DNA from: Ruminococcus sp.
Lineage (GTDB): Bacteria > Bacillota > Clostridia > Oscillospirales > Ruminococcaceae
NCBI GenBank assembly: GCA_014799675.1
Contig: JAAVHM010000106.1
Location: 15,539 to 29,235 of the forward strand
Direction of reading: 5' to 3'
DNA length: 13,697 bases
Made by a program: the position numbers and the translations under genes. Below, in pieces: positions 1 through 6,940 of the stretch (positions are counted from its first letter, which is position 1; each line of letters starts with the position of its first letter). Below the pieces are notes generated by a model. That model worked only from the letters and a program-made list of their open reading frames with translations. It was not told the origin of the DNA and did not search any database.

Positions 1-192
1 TCCCTTTGCCGTGACGCGAGAAAGGAATTTTCCTCGCCGAAAACGGTTTTAAGCAGGGGATTTGCTTCACTCGGCAGGACAAGTCCGCTTATGTGGGGAC
101 TTTTCTGGGCTATGAATCTGCGGCTCGGGGAAGAGATAGACCAAAAAATGAACGTCCCGATAGGAGAAAATCTTGATGAACTTCCAAAATAA
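1..192 (+). CDS. 3' end of an unrecognised protein (partial)
   Basis: The frame beginning at base 1 is open for 63 codons and stops with TAA at 190-192. The visible C-terminal part contains a hydrophobic, Trp-rich stretch (MWGLFWAMNL) followed by a charged tail ending in DELPK. I do not recognise the family and give no function. It is treated as coding because it is uninterrupted, its codon choice resembles that of the genes downstream, and its last 20 bases overlap the start of the next gene, which carries a good ribosome binding site inside this frame. That overlap suggests the two genes are translationally coupled in one operon. The start lies outside the window. Confidence 0.6.
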   Translation, partial: SLCRDARKEFSSPKTVLSRGFASLGRTSPLMWGLFWAMNLRLGEEIDQKMNVPIGENLDELPK

Positions 193-1207
193 CAAATATA
201 CCCTGCGGCTCGCAGACAGCGGCGACAACAAGGGAATAGCGGAAATATTTGAAAGCGAGGGCTTCAGCGGAGGGATAAGCGTAAAATACCTGCGCGGGGA
301 AAAGCCTTACGAATCCTTTTGCGCGGACGGGGACAGCGCGAAAATTCTTGTTATAAAAGACAACGAAAACGGCAGGACTGCCGCTGTGGGCGGGGCTGTT
401 CTGCGGACGGAATTTCTCTGCGGCAAAAGGGAAAAATGCGCCTATCTGACGGGACTGAAAATTCACTCCGATTACAGGGGAAAGCTGCGCCTTATTTCAA
501 AGGCGTATTCTTTTTTGCGGCAGGAAATTTCGGACTGCAAGTGCTGTTATACGACTATTCTCGACGATAACGCCGCGGCGATCGCTTTGCTTGAAAAGGG
601 TCATAAAAATATGCCGAAATATCGGTATCTCGGGCATTACACCACCTACTGCTTTCACGGCGGCAGGAAAATTATCGAGGTGGAAAAAAACAACACCGAG
701 GGCTTTGACGAGCTGATGAATTCCCATTTTTCACGGAAAAGCCTTGTTCCCGCCGACCCCGGCTGCAAAGGCTTCGGGGAGAAAAATTTCTACTGCGTCA
801 GAGAAAATGGCAAAATAATTGCCTGCTGTTTTATCGGCGACCAGCAGGCGCACAAGCAGTACAAAATGTGTTCATACGGCGGTATTTACAAGCTTTTGTC
901 GAAACTCCCGACAAGGCTTCTGGGCTATCCCGAATTCCCGAAATCGGGTCGTGAGATAAATTTCGGCGTGGTCTCATACCTCTATGTCAGGGACAGCGAC
1001 AGGCGGCTTTGCAGGGACTTCCTCCGTTCCGCCGCGGCTGATACGGACTTTTCGCTCCTGCTTTGGGGCGGCTTTGAGAACGACCCGCTTTGCGCCGCTA
1101 TGGACGGTATAAAAGCGGTCAGATACGGCAGCAGGCTTTATTCCGTCGAATGGGGGGAGCCTGCCGAAATAAGCGGCGTGATAGGGATCGAAGCCGCGCT
1201 GCTGTAA
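173..1207 (+). CDS. GNAT-like acyltransferase family protein
   Basis: Protein of about 344 residues. The N-terminal part reads like a GNAT acyltransferase fold: an early strand with YTLRLADSGD, a central strand with AYLTGLKIHSDYRGK (the usual V-x-P-xx-R-x-x-G region in weakened form), and a TTILDDNAAAIALLEKGHK segment matching the typical late-GNAT pattern in which N-xx-A-xx-L-x-x-x-G precedes the final strand. The C-terminal half (about residues 170-344) could be a second, degenerate GNAT repeat. AGGAG at 162-166 lies 6 bases before TTG 173 and 9 bases before ATG 176, so either codon may be the start. It overlaps the upstream partial gene by 17-20 bases. The substrate is unknown, and the GNAT assignment is from pattern only. 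It is cytoplasmic, with no signal peptide. No clear terminator follows. Confidence 0.6.
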   Translation: MMNFQNNKYTLRLADSGDNKGIAEIFESEGFSGGISVKYLRGEKPYESFCADGDSAKILVIKDNENGRTAAVGGAVLRTEFLCGKREKCAYLTGLKIHSDYRGKLRLISKAYSFLRQEISDCKCCYTTILDDNAAAIALLEKGHKNMPKYRYLGHYTTYCFHGGRKIIEVEKNNTEGFDELMNSHFSRKSLVPADPGCKGFGEKNFYCVRENGKIIACCFIGDQQAHKQYKMCSYGGIYKLLSKLPTRLLGYPEFPKSGREINFGVVSYLYVRDSDRRLCRDFLRSAAADTDFSLLLWGGFENDPLCAAMDGIKAVRYGSRLYSVEWGEPAEISGVIGIEAALL

Positions 1208-1311
1208 ATGTAAAAACTTGTAAAATAAAATCTTTTCCGCCATACTTTTATCCGTTTGTACGGCTGATGTTTCGGCACTACAGCCTATTGGGATTATACT
1301 GTAAATTTTGT
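1208..1311. other. Intergenic gap without clear terminator
   Basis: About 100 bases between the GNAT-like gene and the kinase promoter. A short CCGT/ACGG hairpin (1252-1263) is present but lacks a T-tract, so I do not call a terminator. A weaker promoter-like pair, TCGGCA at 1272-1277 and TATACT at 1295-1300 with 17 bases between, could be a secondary start site for the kinase gene. It matches consensus at 4/6 and 5/6 and is uncertain. Confidence 0.4.
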
Positions 1312-1340
1312 TTGACAAATTATGTGTTGTGTGATATAAT
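1312..1340 (+). promoter_or_regulatory. Consensus sigma-A promoter of the hybrid kinase gene
   Basis: TTGACA (1312-1317) and TATAAT (1335-1340) are both perfect consensus hexamers with the ideal 17-base spacing, preceded by TG at 1332-1333. Transcription should begin near 1347, leaving a leader of about 100 bases before ATG 1450. In the leader GTGCGG (1356-1361) can pair with CCGCAC (1411-1416). A small inverted repeat, ATAAT-GTA-ATTAT (1336-1348), covers the -10 and start region and might be an operator, though it could be chance in AT-rich DNA. Confidence 0.88.
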
Positions 1341-1449
1341 GTAATTATTATGCGTGTGCGGCAGAATTTGCGTATTTTCCTTATTGGATTCGGGCGCAGA
1401 TCAATGCGGACCGCACCAAAAACGGCAGTTCGGAATTGGGAGATGTAGT

Positions 1450-4400
1450 ATGCGGAACAATTCAAAAAATAAAAAGGTATTTCCGAAGAGATACTGCGCT
1501 CATGCGGAAAGAGCGCGTGTGATGTATGTCAGAATGATCGCAGTAATTACGGTATGCCTGAGTTTCATTTTATCCAATTTTATAACGGCATTTGCAGATG
1601 ATATACAGTCAAATAACCTTACGGTCAAAGCGGGCATTTTCAGCTTTGAAGGCTACCACATGAAAGAAGAGGACGGCAGGCTGACGGGATACGGCATTGA
1701 ATTTCTCAACCTTGTTTCCGAATATTCACGGTTGAATTTCCAGTACACAGGCTATGACAGGGCTTGGGGCGAAATGCTTGATATGCTGGAAAACGGCGAA
1801 ATAGACGTGGTTACTTCCGCCCGCAGGACTTCCGAACGTGAGGAACGCTTTGCCTTTTCACTTCCTATCGGCAGGAACGATACCATTCTTTCGATACGGG
1901 TCAATAATACGCAGATACACCGCGGAAACTATAAGACCTATGAGGGAATTACAGTCGGTCAGCTTGAGGGAAGCAGTCAGAACCAAAGTCTGGTCGAATT
2001 TGCGGAGGAAAACGGCTTTTCCTATAATGTAAAGGAATATGGCGATTCCGAAGTTCTTGCGGCAGCTTTGCAAAGCGGCGAGGTGGACGCGATACTTTCC
2101 AGCGACCTGCGAAAGGCGGAAAACGAAAAGACGCTTGATATTATCGAGGAGGCGGACTTTTACGCCATTGTCAGAAAGGAAGACACGGAGCTGCTCGACG
2201 AGATAAATTACGCTATCGAGCAAATGGATATCAATGAGGGCGACTGGAAAAATGTGCTGTTCTATAAGTATTACGGTCCTGTGTATTCCTCTGCGCTCTC
2301 CTTTACCGAGCGTGAAATGGAATATATAAGTCAGGTGGTTTCGGGAGAGAAATCAATCACCGTGACCGCTTTCGGCGGCAGAGCGCCTTATTCATATACT
2401 GAGAACGGGGAATTAAAGGGTATTCTGCCCGATTATTTTGCCGAAGTTATGGAGCTTGCGGGTCTGCCCTATGAGATCGTTGTTCCCGAAGATAAGGACG
2501 CTTATTACGACCTTGCCGACACAAACGGGGTAAATGTTATCATTGACAAGCTTGGCTCCGACGACATTGTCGAGGACGCCGTTTACCGCGGCTTTGATAC
2601 GGAAGGCTATATGACGGCAAGAATGGCAATGGTGACAAGGCAGGATCTTAAAAACGGCATAAAGGTCGTTGCCGTATCGGATTCCCAAGGTAAGGATATT
2701 ATTGAACAGGAGCTTTTGGAAGGATATACCGTCCTTAATTATCCTACAGGTGAGGAAGCTATGCGCGCCGTCCTGAACCGTGAGGCGGACGCTGCTTATG
2801 TGTATGTCTATACCGCGCAGTTATTTGTAAACCATGACGCCACCAATTCTCTGTATTACAGTATGATGAACGGTATGAGCACAAGCTTCAGTATGTATGT
2901 AAGCGAAAATACCGATCATGAGCTGATAACTATTCTGAACAAGTGCATCAAGCAGATTTCCGATGATACGCTTAATCAGCTGGCTTCAAAGTACACCTCA
3001 TATACAATAGGCGATATGAGCATTATTCAGTATATGCAGGCAAATCCCATGATGATGATCGCTGCGGTTCTTATTTTTGCCATGACCGTATTTGTCATCT
3101 TTACGCTCTTTCTGCGGGTACAGTGGAATAAAAGGCTGCTGCACGCAACAGAGCAGTCAAATATAAGGCTGGGGGAACAGCTTGCCATTGTAAAAGCGTT
3201 GAGCCGCGACTATACTAACGTTTATGCCATAAATGAAGAGCGCTCCACGGCAAGAATTCTCAAGCTGGAGGGCTATGTTACCGAGGGACTGAAAAAGGGT
3301 TCAACGGAGGAGCACAGCTATGCCCCTATTCTTGAAAATTATATCAGCAGCCGCGTTCACCCGGAAGATCAGCAGGAGCTGTCTGATGCTCTTTCGTTGG
3401 ATAATATCAAGGAGAAGCTTAGCGCGGACAATGAATATATGGGCATCTACCGCATAGTTGACGATAACGGAGATATTCATCATTTTCAATATACATATTT
3501 AAAGATCGCAGATGACGGTCACGGACACGGCGGCTTTATCCTTGCGGGCTTCCGAAATATTGACGAGATGATACGCAAGGAGCAGGAGCAGAAGGACGTT
3601 CTGGCGGAAGCTTTGGCGCAGGCTCAATATGCCAACAACGCCAAGACCACTTTCCTCAACAATATGTCCCACGATATCCGCACGCCTATGAACGCCATTA
3701 TCGGATTTACCTCTTTGGCTGTGACACATATCGACAACAAGGAGCAGATACGGGATTATCTTGGCAAGATAATGACGTCGGGAAATCATTTGCTCAGCTT
3801 GATAAACGATGTGCTTGATATGAGCCGTATCGAAAGCGGCAAGGTCAAGATCGAGGAGAAGGAAACAAGCCTCCCCGAGGTCATGCACGATCTGAAAACA
3901 ATAGTCCAGTCTGATGTAAAATCTAAGCAGCTGGAATTCTATATTGACACTTTGGACGTGACAAACGAGACCATAATCTGCGACAAGCTCCGTCTTAATC
4001 AGGTGCTTCTGAATATTTTAAGCAACGCAATGAAATACACAAAGCCGGGCGGTATGGTCAGCGTCCGCGTCAGCCAGACATCAGAAGCGACAGACGGCTA
4101 TGCCGCATATGAATTCAAAGTAAAGGATACAGGCATAGGTATGAGCCGTGAATTCCTCCAGCACGTTTTCGAGCCGTTTGAGCGTGAACAGACCTCTACT
4201 GTAAGCGGTATTCAGGGAACAGGTCTGGGACTTGCCATTACCAAAAATATCGTTGATATGATGAACGGCACGATAACTGTTGACAGCGAGGAAGGAAAAG
4301 GGTCGGAGTTTACCGTTACTTTCCGTTTCCGTGTTGCCGACAATCCTATGGAATCACAGCGGCTTGAACAGCTTGCGGATCTCAGAGCGCTTGTTGTTGA

Positions 4401-5178
4401 CGATGATGTGAATACCTGCGTAAGCGTCAGCAAAATGCTTTCCGCTATAGGTATGCGCCCCGACTGGACGACGCTTGGAAATGAAGCGATGATCCGCACG
4501 GAATTTGCTCTGGAGCAGAACGAGCCTTTCAGCGCGTATATAATTGACTGGTTAATGCCCGATATGAACGGTATAGAGCTTGTCCGCCGAATCCGCAGGG
4601 TGATCGGTGATATGACTCCTATCATTATACTGACTGCCTACGACTGGTCGGATATCGAGGAGGAAGCGAGAGAAGCGGGCGTGACGGCGTTCTGCTCCAA
4701 GCCTATCTTCCTTTCCGAGCTGCGGAGCGTTCTTGCAGCGCCGTATACGGATAATGAAAGCGCAGAGGAAAAAACAGATGAGCCCGCGCTGAACTTTGAC
4801 GGAAAGAGACTCCTGCTTGTGGAAGATAACGAGCTTAATCAGGAGATAGCTCAGACTATTCTGGAGTCTGTAGGCTTCGCAATTGATACCGCGGACGACG
4901 GAAGCATAGCTGTTGAGCGAATGCAGGAAATGCCTGCGGGTACATACGATTTGATATTAATGGACGTTCAGATGCCTATTATGAACGGCTATAAGGCAAC
5001 AAGAGCCATTCGTGCGCTTGACGACCCCGTCAAGGCGGCTACCCCGATAGTGGCAATGACAGCCAACGCTTTTGACGAGGACAGGAAAGAGGCAATTGAT
5101 TCGGGAATGAACGGATATGTTGCTAAACCGATAGACATAGGAAAGCTGATGAAGACGTTGGAGGATATTTTGAAATAA
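1450..5178 (+). CDS. BvgS-like hybrid sensor histidine kinase with tandem SBP domains and two receivers
   Basis: Membrane sensor kinase of 1242 residues. Domains in order: hydrophobic signal or anchor (29-49, with a possible cleavage site after AFA), first SBP_bac_3/venus flytrap domain (about 56-275), second one (about 300-520), membrane helix (534-559), PAS-like region (about 575-705), coiled coil, HisKA with the MSHDIRTPMN H-box and phospho-acceptor His741, and HATPase with N-box (NQVLLNILSNA), DTGIGM at 893 and GTGLGLA at 923. Receiver 1 has Asp1033 (IIDWLMPDMNG) and receiver 2 has Asp1172 (LMDVQMPIMNG). Both receivers keep the acidic pocket, Thr and Lys. ATG 1450 was chosen because GGGAGA sits just upstream (1438-1443). 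An upstream extension in the same frame would begin at the transcript start. There is no HPt or DNA-binding domain, so the phosphate must pass to a partner encoded elsewhere. The ligand is probably an amino acid or other small polar solute, by family only. Confidence 0.93.
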   Translation: MRNNSKNKKVFPKRYCAHAERARVMYVRMIAVITVCLSFILSNFITAFADDIQSNNLTVKAGIFSFEGYHMKEEDGRLTGYGIEFLNLVSEYSRLNFQYTGYDRAWGEMLDMLENGEIDVVTSARRTSEREERFAFSLPIGRNDTILSIRVNNTQIHRGNYKTYEGITVGQLEGSSQNQSLVEFAEENGFSYNVKEYGDSEVLAAALQSGEVDAILSSDLRKAENEKTLDIIEEADFYAIVRKEDTELLDEINYAIEQMDINEGDWKNVLFYKYYGPVYSSALSFTEREMEYISQVVSGEKSITVTAFGGRAPYSYTENGELKGILPDYFAEVMELAGLPYEIVVPEDKDAYYDLADTNGVNVIIDKLGSDDIVEDAVYRGFDTEGYMTARMAMVTRQDLKNGIKVVAVSDSQGKDIIEQELLEGYTVLNYPTGEEAMRAVLNREADAAYVYVYTAQLFVNHDATNSLYYSMMNGMSTSFSMYVSENTDHELITILNKCIKQISDDTLNQLASKYTSYTIGDMSIIQYMQANPMMMIAAVLIFAMTVFVIFTLFLRVQWNKRLLHATEQSNIRLGEQLAIVKALSRDYTNVYAINEERSTARILKLEGYVTEGLKKGSTEEHSYAPILENYISSRVHPEDQQELSDALSLDNIKEKLSADNEYMGIYRIVDDNGDIHHFQYTYLKIADDGHGHGGFILAGFRNIDEMIRKEQEQKDVLAEALAQAQYANNAKTTFLNNMSHDIRTPMNAIIGFTSLAVTHIDNKEQIRDYLGKIMTSGNHLLSLINDVLDMSRIESGKVKIEEKETSLPEVMHDLKTIVQSDVKSKQLEFYIDTLDVTNETIICDKLRLNQVLLNILSNAMKYTKPGGMVSVRVSQTSEATDGYAAYEFKVKDTGIGMSREFLQHVFEPFEREQTSTVSGIQGTGLGLAITKNIVDMMNGTITVDSEEGKGSEFTVTFRFRVADNPMESQRLEQLADLRALVVDDDVNTCVSVSKMLSAIGMRPDWTTLGNEAMIRTEFALEQNEPFSAYIIDWLMPDMNGIELVRRIRRVIGDMTPIIILTAYDWSDIEEEAREAGVTAFCSKPIFLSELRSVLAAPYTDNESAEEKTDEPALNFDGKRLLLVEDNELNQEIAQTILESVGFAIDTADDGSIAVERMQEMPAGTYDLILMDVQMPIMNGYKATRAIRALDDPVKAATPIVAMTANAFDEDRKEAIDSGMNGYVAKPIDIGKLMKTLEDILK

Positions 5179-5203
5179 TTGGTATTTCAGATTTTTTACG
5201 ATA

Positions 5204-5305
5204 ATACTGATCACCGATTAAAAAGTGTATAAAAAATCAAGCAAAAATTTGCATATATGATTTTTGCGCGGATTTTTTATCTGCACTTTTATTGGTGATT
5301 AGTAT
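5204..5305. mobile_element. Near-palindromic 102-bp element, candidate MITE
   Basis: The ends ATACTGATCACC (5204-5215) and GGTGATTAGTAT (5294-5305) are inverted repeats with one G-T wobble. Pairing continues inward: AAAAGTG (5221-5227) with CACTTTT (5284-5290), ATAAAAAATC (5229-5238) with GATTTTTTAT (5271-5280), and GCAAAAAT (5241-5248) with ATTTTTGC (5260-5267). The whole element would fold as one long hairpin. TA dinucleotides at 5205-5206 and 5303-5304 bracket CTGATCACC and GGTGATTAG, consistent with TA target duplication by an IS630/Tc1-type transposase. It has no coding capacity. It lies between the kinase stop codon and the terminator. It could instead be an RNA-level stability element. 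Only one copy is visible here. Confidence 0.55.
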
Positions 5306-5309
5306 AAGG

Positions 5310-5340
5310 AAACAGCGGTGTAAAATTGCCGCTGTTTTTT
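5310..5340 (+). terminator. Intrinsic terminator of the hybrid kinase gene
   Basis: AAACAGCGG (5310-5318) pairs perfectly with CCGCTGTTT (5329-5337) around a 10-base loop and runs directly into a T-tract ending at 5340. It lies 130 bases after the kinase stop codon, with the palindromic element in between, and just before the next promoter. Confidence 0.88.
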
Positions 5341-5364
5341 ATTGGCGGATAATTTCTATATTAC

Positions 5365-5393
5365 TTGACATCAGGTGTAATATATGATATAAT
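5365..5393 (+). promoter_or_regulatory. Consensus sigma-A promoter of the binding protein/GGDEF-EAL operon
   Basis: TTGACA (5365-5370) and TATAAT (5388-5393) with a 17-base spacer: perfect hexamers at ideal distance. The -10 context TGATATAAT is identical to that of the kinase promoter at 1332-1340. The start should lie near 5400, giving a leader of about 45 bases. An ATAAT (5389-5393) and ATTAT (5400-5404) pair forms an imperfect inverted repeat across the start region, as at the kinase promoter. Confidence 0.88.
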
Positions 5394-5445
5394 TATGACA
5401 TTATGTTAAATTTTATTGAATTATATGGAAAAGGGACTTTTTGCT

Positions 5446-6894
5446 ATGAAGATGAAACGTATTTTAAGCGCGGCTCTCGCTGCCGTATTGATGACGGCTT
5501 TTTCGGGGTGCGGCTCTGATGAAAAGGAAAACGACAGAGGACTTAATAAAAATTCGCCTGTAACTATCACGGTCTGGCATTATTATAACGGCGTCCAGCA
5601 GACGGGCTTCGACGATATGGTAAGAGAATTCAACGACACAGTCGGAATGGAAAAGGGCATTATCGTTCAGGCGTTTTCAAAAAACAGCGTAAACGAGCTT
5701 GCGGACAGCGTAATGGCTTCTTTGAATAAAGAGCCGGGCGCGGACGAAGCTCCCAACATATTCGGGTGCTATGCCGACAACGCGTTTACCGTTGACCAGA
5801 TGGGTATGCTTGCCGATATTTCGCAGTATTTTACCAAGGAAGAGCTTTCCGAATATGTGGACGGCTACATACAGGAGGGAAGATTTGACGGAAATACTCT
5901 GAAAATTTTCCCCACGGCGAAAAGTACAGAAATAATGATGGTGAACAGCACAGACTGGGAGAAATTCGCGGGTGCGGAGGGCGTTTCCTACGACGACCTC
6001 AAAACATGGGAGTCTCTTGTGGAGGTCTCCGAGAAATACTATAACTATACCGACGCCATTACTCCCGACGTTCCGAACGACGGCAAGCCTTTCTTCGGAC
6101 GCGACTCCGTGGAAAACTATATGCTCATCGGCGCAAAACAGCTGGGCAAGCCGTTGATATCCGAGGACGGTGAGACAGTCCCCTCTGTTGACAAGGAGAC
6201 CGTAAAGCGTCTTTGGGAAAATTATTACGTTCCGTTCGTCAAGGGCTATTTTGCCGCAGAGGGACGTTTCAGAAGCGATGATGTAAAAATAGGAAAGGTC
6301 ATTGCAATGGTCTGCTCCACTACAGGCGCGGCGTATTACCCCAGCGAGGTAACGCTAAGCGACGACACTGTCTATCCTATAGAAAACGTGGTGCTTAGTC
6401 TGCCGAATTTTGAAAATACCGAAGCTTATGCCGTTCAGCAGGGCGCGGGTATGTCCGTTATAAGATCGGACGAAAAGACCGAATACGCCTGCACGATATT
6501 CCTTAAATGGTTTGCGGAAACGGAAAGAAATATCGGCTTTGCGGTGGACTCGGGCTATCTTCCCGTTAAAAAGGCTGCGAACTCGCAGGAGCAGCTTGAC
6601 AATATTATCGCGCAGGAAGAGCATTCCATAAGCTCTACTATGCGTAATACTCTTGTTACCGCAATGTATGAGGTAAATAACTATGAGCTTTACGCCGCAA
6701 AACCCTTTGCCAAGTCCGCGGCGTTCCGTTCGGCTCTTAAAAATTATATGGAAACTACTGCCGATGACGATCATGCGGCGGCAGCGGACAGAATAGCGGC
6801 AGGGGAAAGCCGTGAAGACGTTCTTGCCGAATACGTAAGCGGCGAGGCTTTCGACAAATGGTTTGAGGGACTTGAAAACGCTTTGAATGTGTGA
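5446..6894 (+). CDS. Lipoprotein solute-binding protein (ABC family 1, sugar-type), orphan
   Basis: Surface lipoprotein of 482 residues. Residues 1-21 are a lipoprotein signal (basic MKMKR, hydrophobic AALAAVLM, lipobox FSGC) with lipidated Cys22. After a polar linker, ITVWHYYNG opens a typical extracellular solute-binding protein family 1 fold. The later part carries a FLKWFAETERNIGFAVDSGY-type segment that is characteristic of these proteins, and the length fits. ATG 5446 was chosen because AAGGGA (5431-5436) lies 9 bases upstream and the product then begins directly with the signal peptide. TTG 5416 and ATG 5425 would add residues without a better site. No permease or ATPase gene adjoins it. 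Its only operon partner is a membrane GGDEF-EAL protein 46 bases downstream, so a sensory rather than transport role is inferred. The ligand is probably a carbohydrate, by family only. Confidence 0.88.
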   Translation: MKMKRILSAALAAVLMTAFSGCGSDEKENDRGLNKNSPVTITVWHYYNGVQQTGFDDMVREFNDTVGMEKGIIVQAFSKNSVNELADSVMASLNKEPGADEAPNIFGCYADNAFTVDQMGMLADISQYFTKEELSEYVDGYIQEGRFDGNTLKIFPTAKSTEIMMVNSTDWEKFAGAEGVSYDDLKTWESLVEVSEKYYNYTDAITPDVPNDGKPFFGRDSVENYMLIGAKQLGKPLISEDGETVPSVDKETVKRLWENYYVPFVKGYFAAEGRFRSDDVKIGKVIAMVCSTTGAAYYPSEVTLSDDTVYPIENVVLSLPNFENTEAYAVQQGAGMSVIRSDEKTEYACTIFLKWFAETERNIGFAVDSGYLPVKKAANSQEQLDNIIAQEEHSISSTMRNTLVTAMYEVNNYELYAAKPFAKSAAFRSALKNYMETTADDDHAAAADRIAAGESREDVLAEYVSGEAFDKWFEGLENALNV

Positions 6895-6904
6895 TATCAC
6901 ATTC
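6885..6904 (+). other. Intercistronic hairpin at the stop codon of the binding protein gene
   Basis: GAATGTG (6885-6891) pairs with CACATTC (6898-6904) around a 6-base loop, and the TGA stop lies at the loop side of the stem. No T-tract follows, so it is probably not a terminator. It may mark an mRNA processing or stability point that sets different levels of the two proteins of the operon. Confidence 0.45.
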
Positions 6905-6924
6905 AATGTAAATATTTGACAAAT

Positions 6925-6932
6925 AAAGGAGG
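6925..6932 (+). promoter_or_regulatory. Strong ribosome binding site fixing a TTG start
   Basis: AAAGGAGG is a near-perfect anti-16S match ending 8 bases before TTG 6941. The first in-frame ATG (6995) has no ribosome binding site and lies inside the first membrane helix, so TTG is taken as the start. Confidence 0.8.
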
Positions 6933-6940
6933 AGAGTGCT

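Noticed and set aside
1347..1449. c-di-GMP (GEMM) riboswitch in the kinase leader
   Set aside because: The conserved GEMM core sequences and the two-helix layout are not present.
1354..1449. Longer kinase frame beginning at 1354
   Set aside because: It would start almost at the predicted transcript start, with no ribosome binding site, while ATG 1450 has one and leads into the hydrophobic signal.
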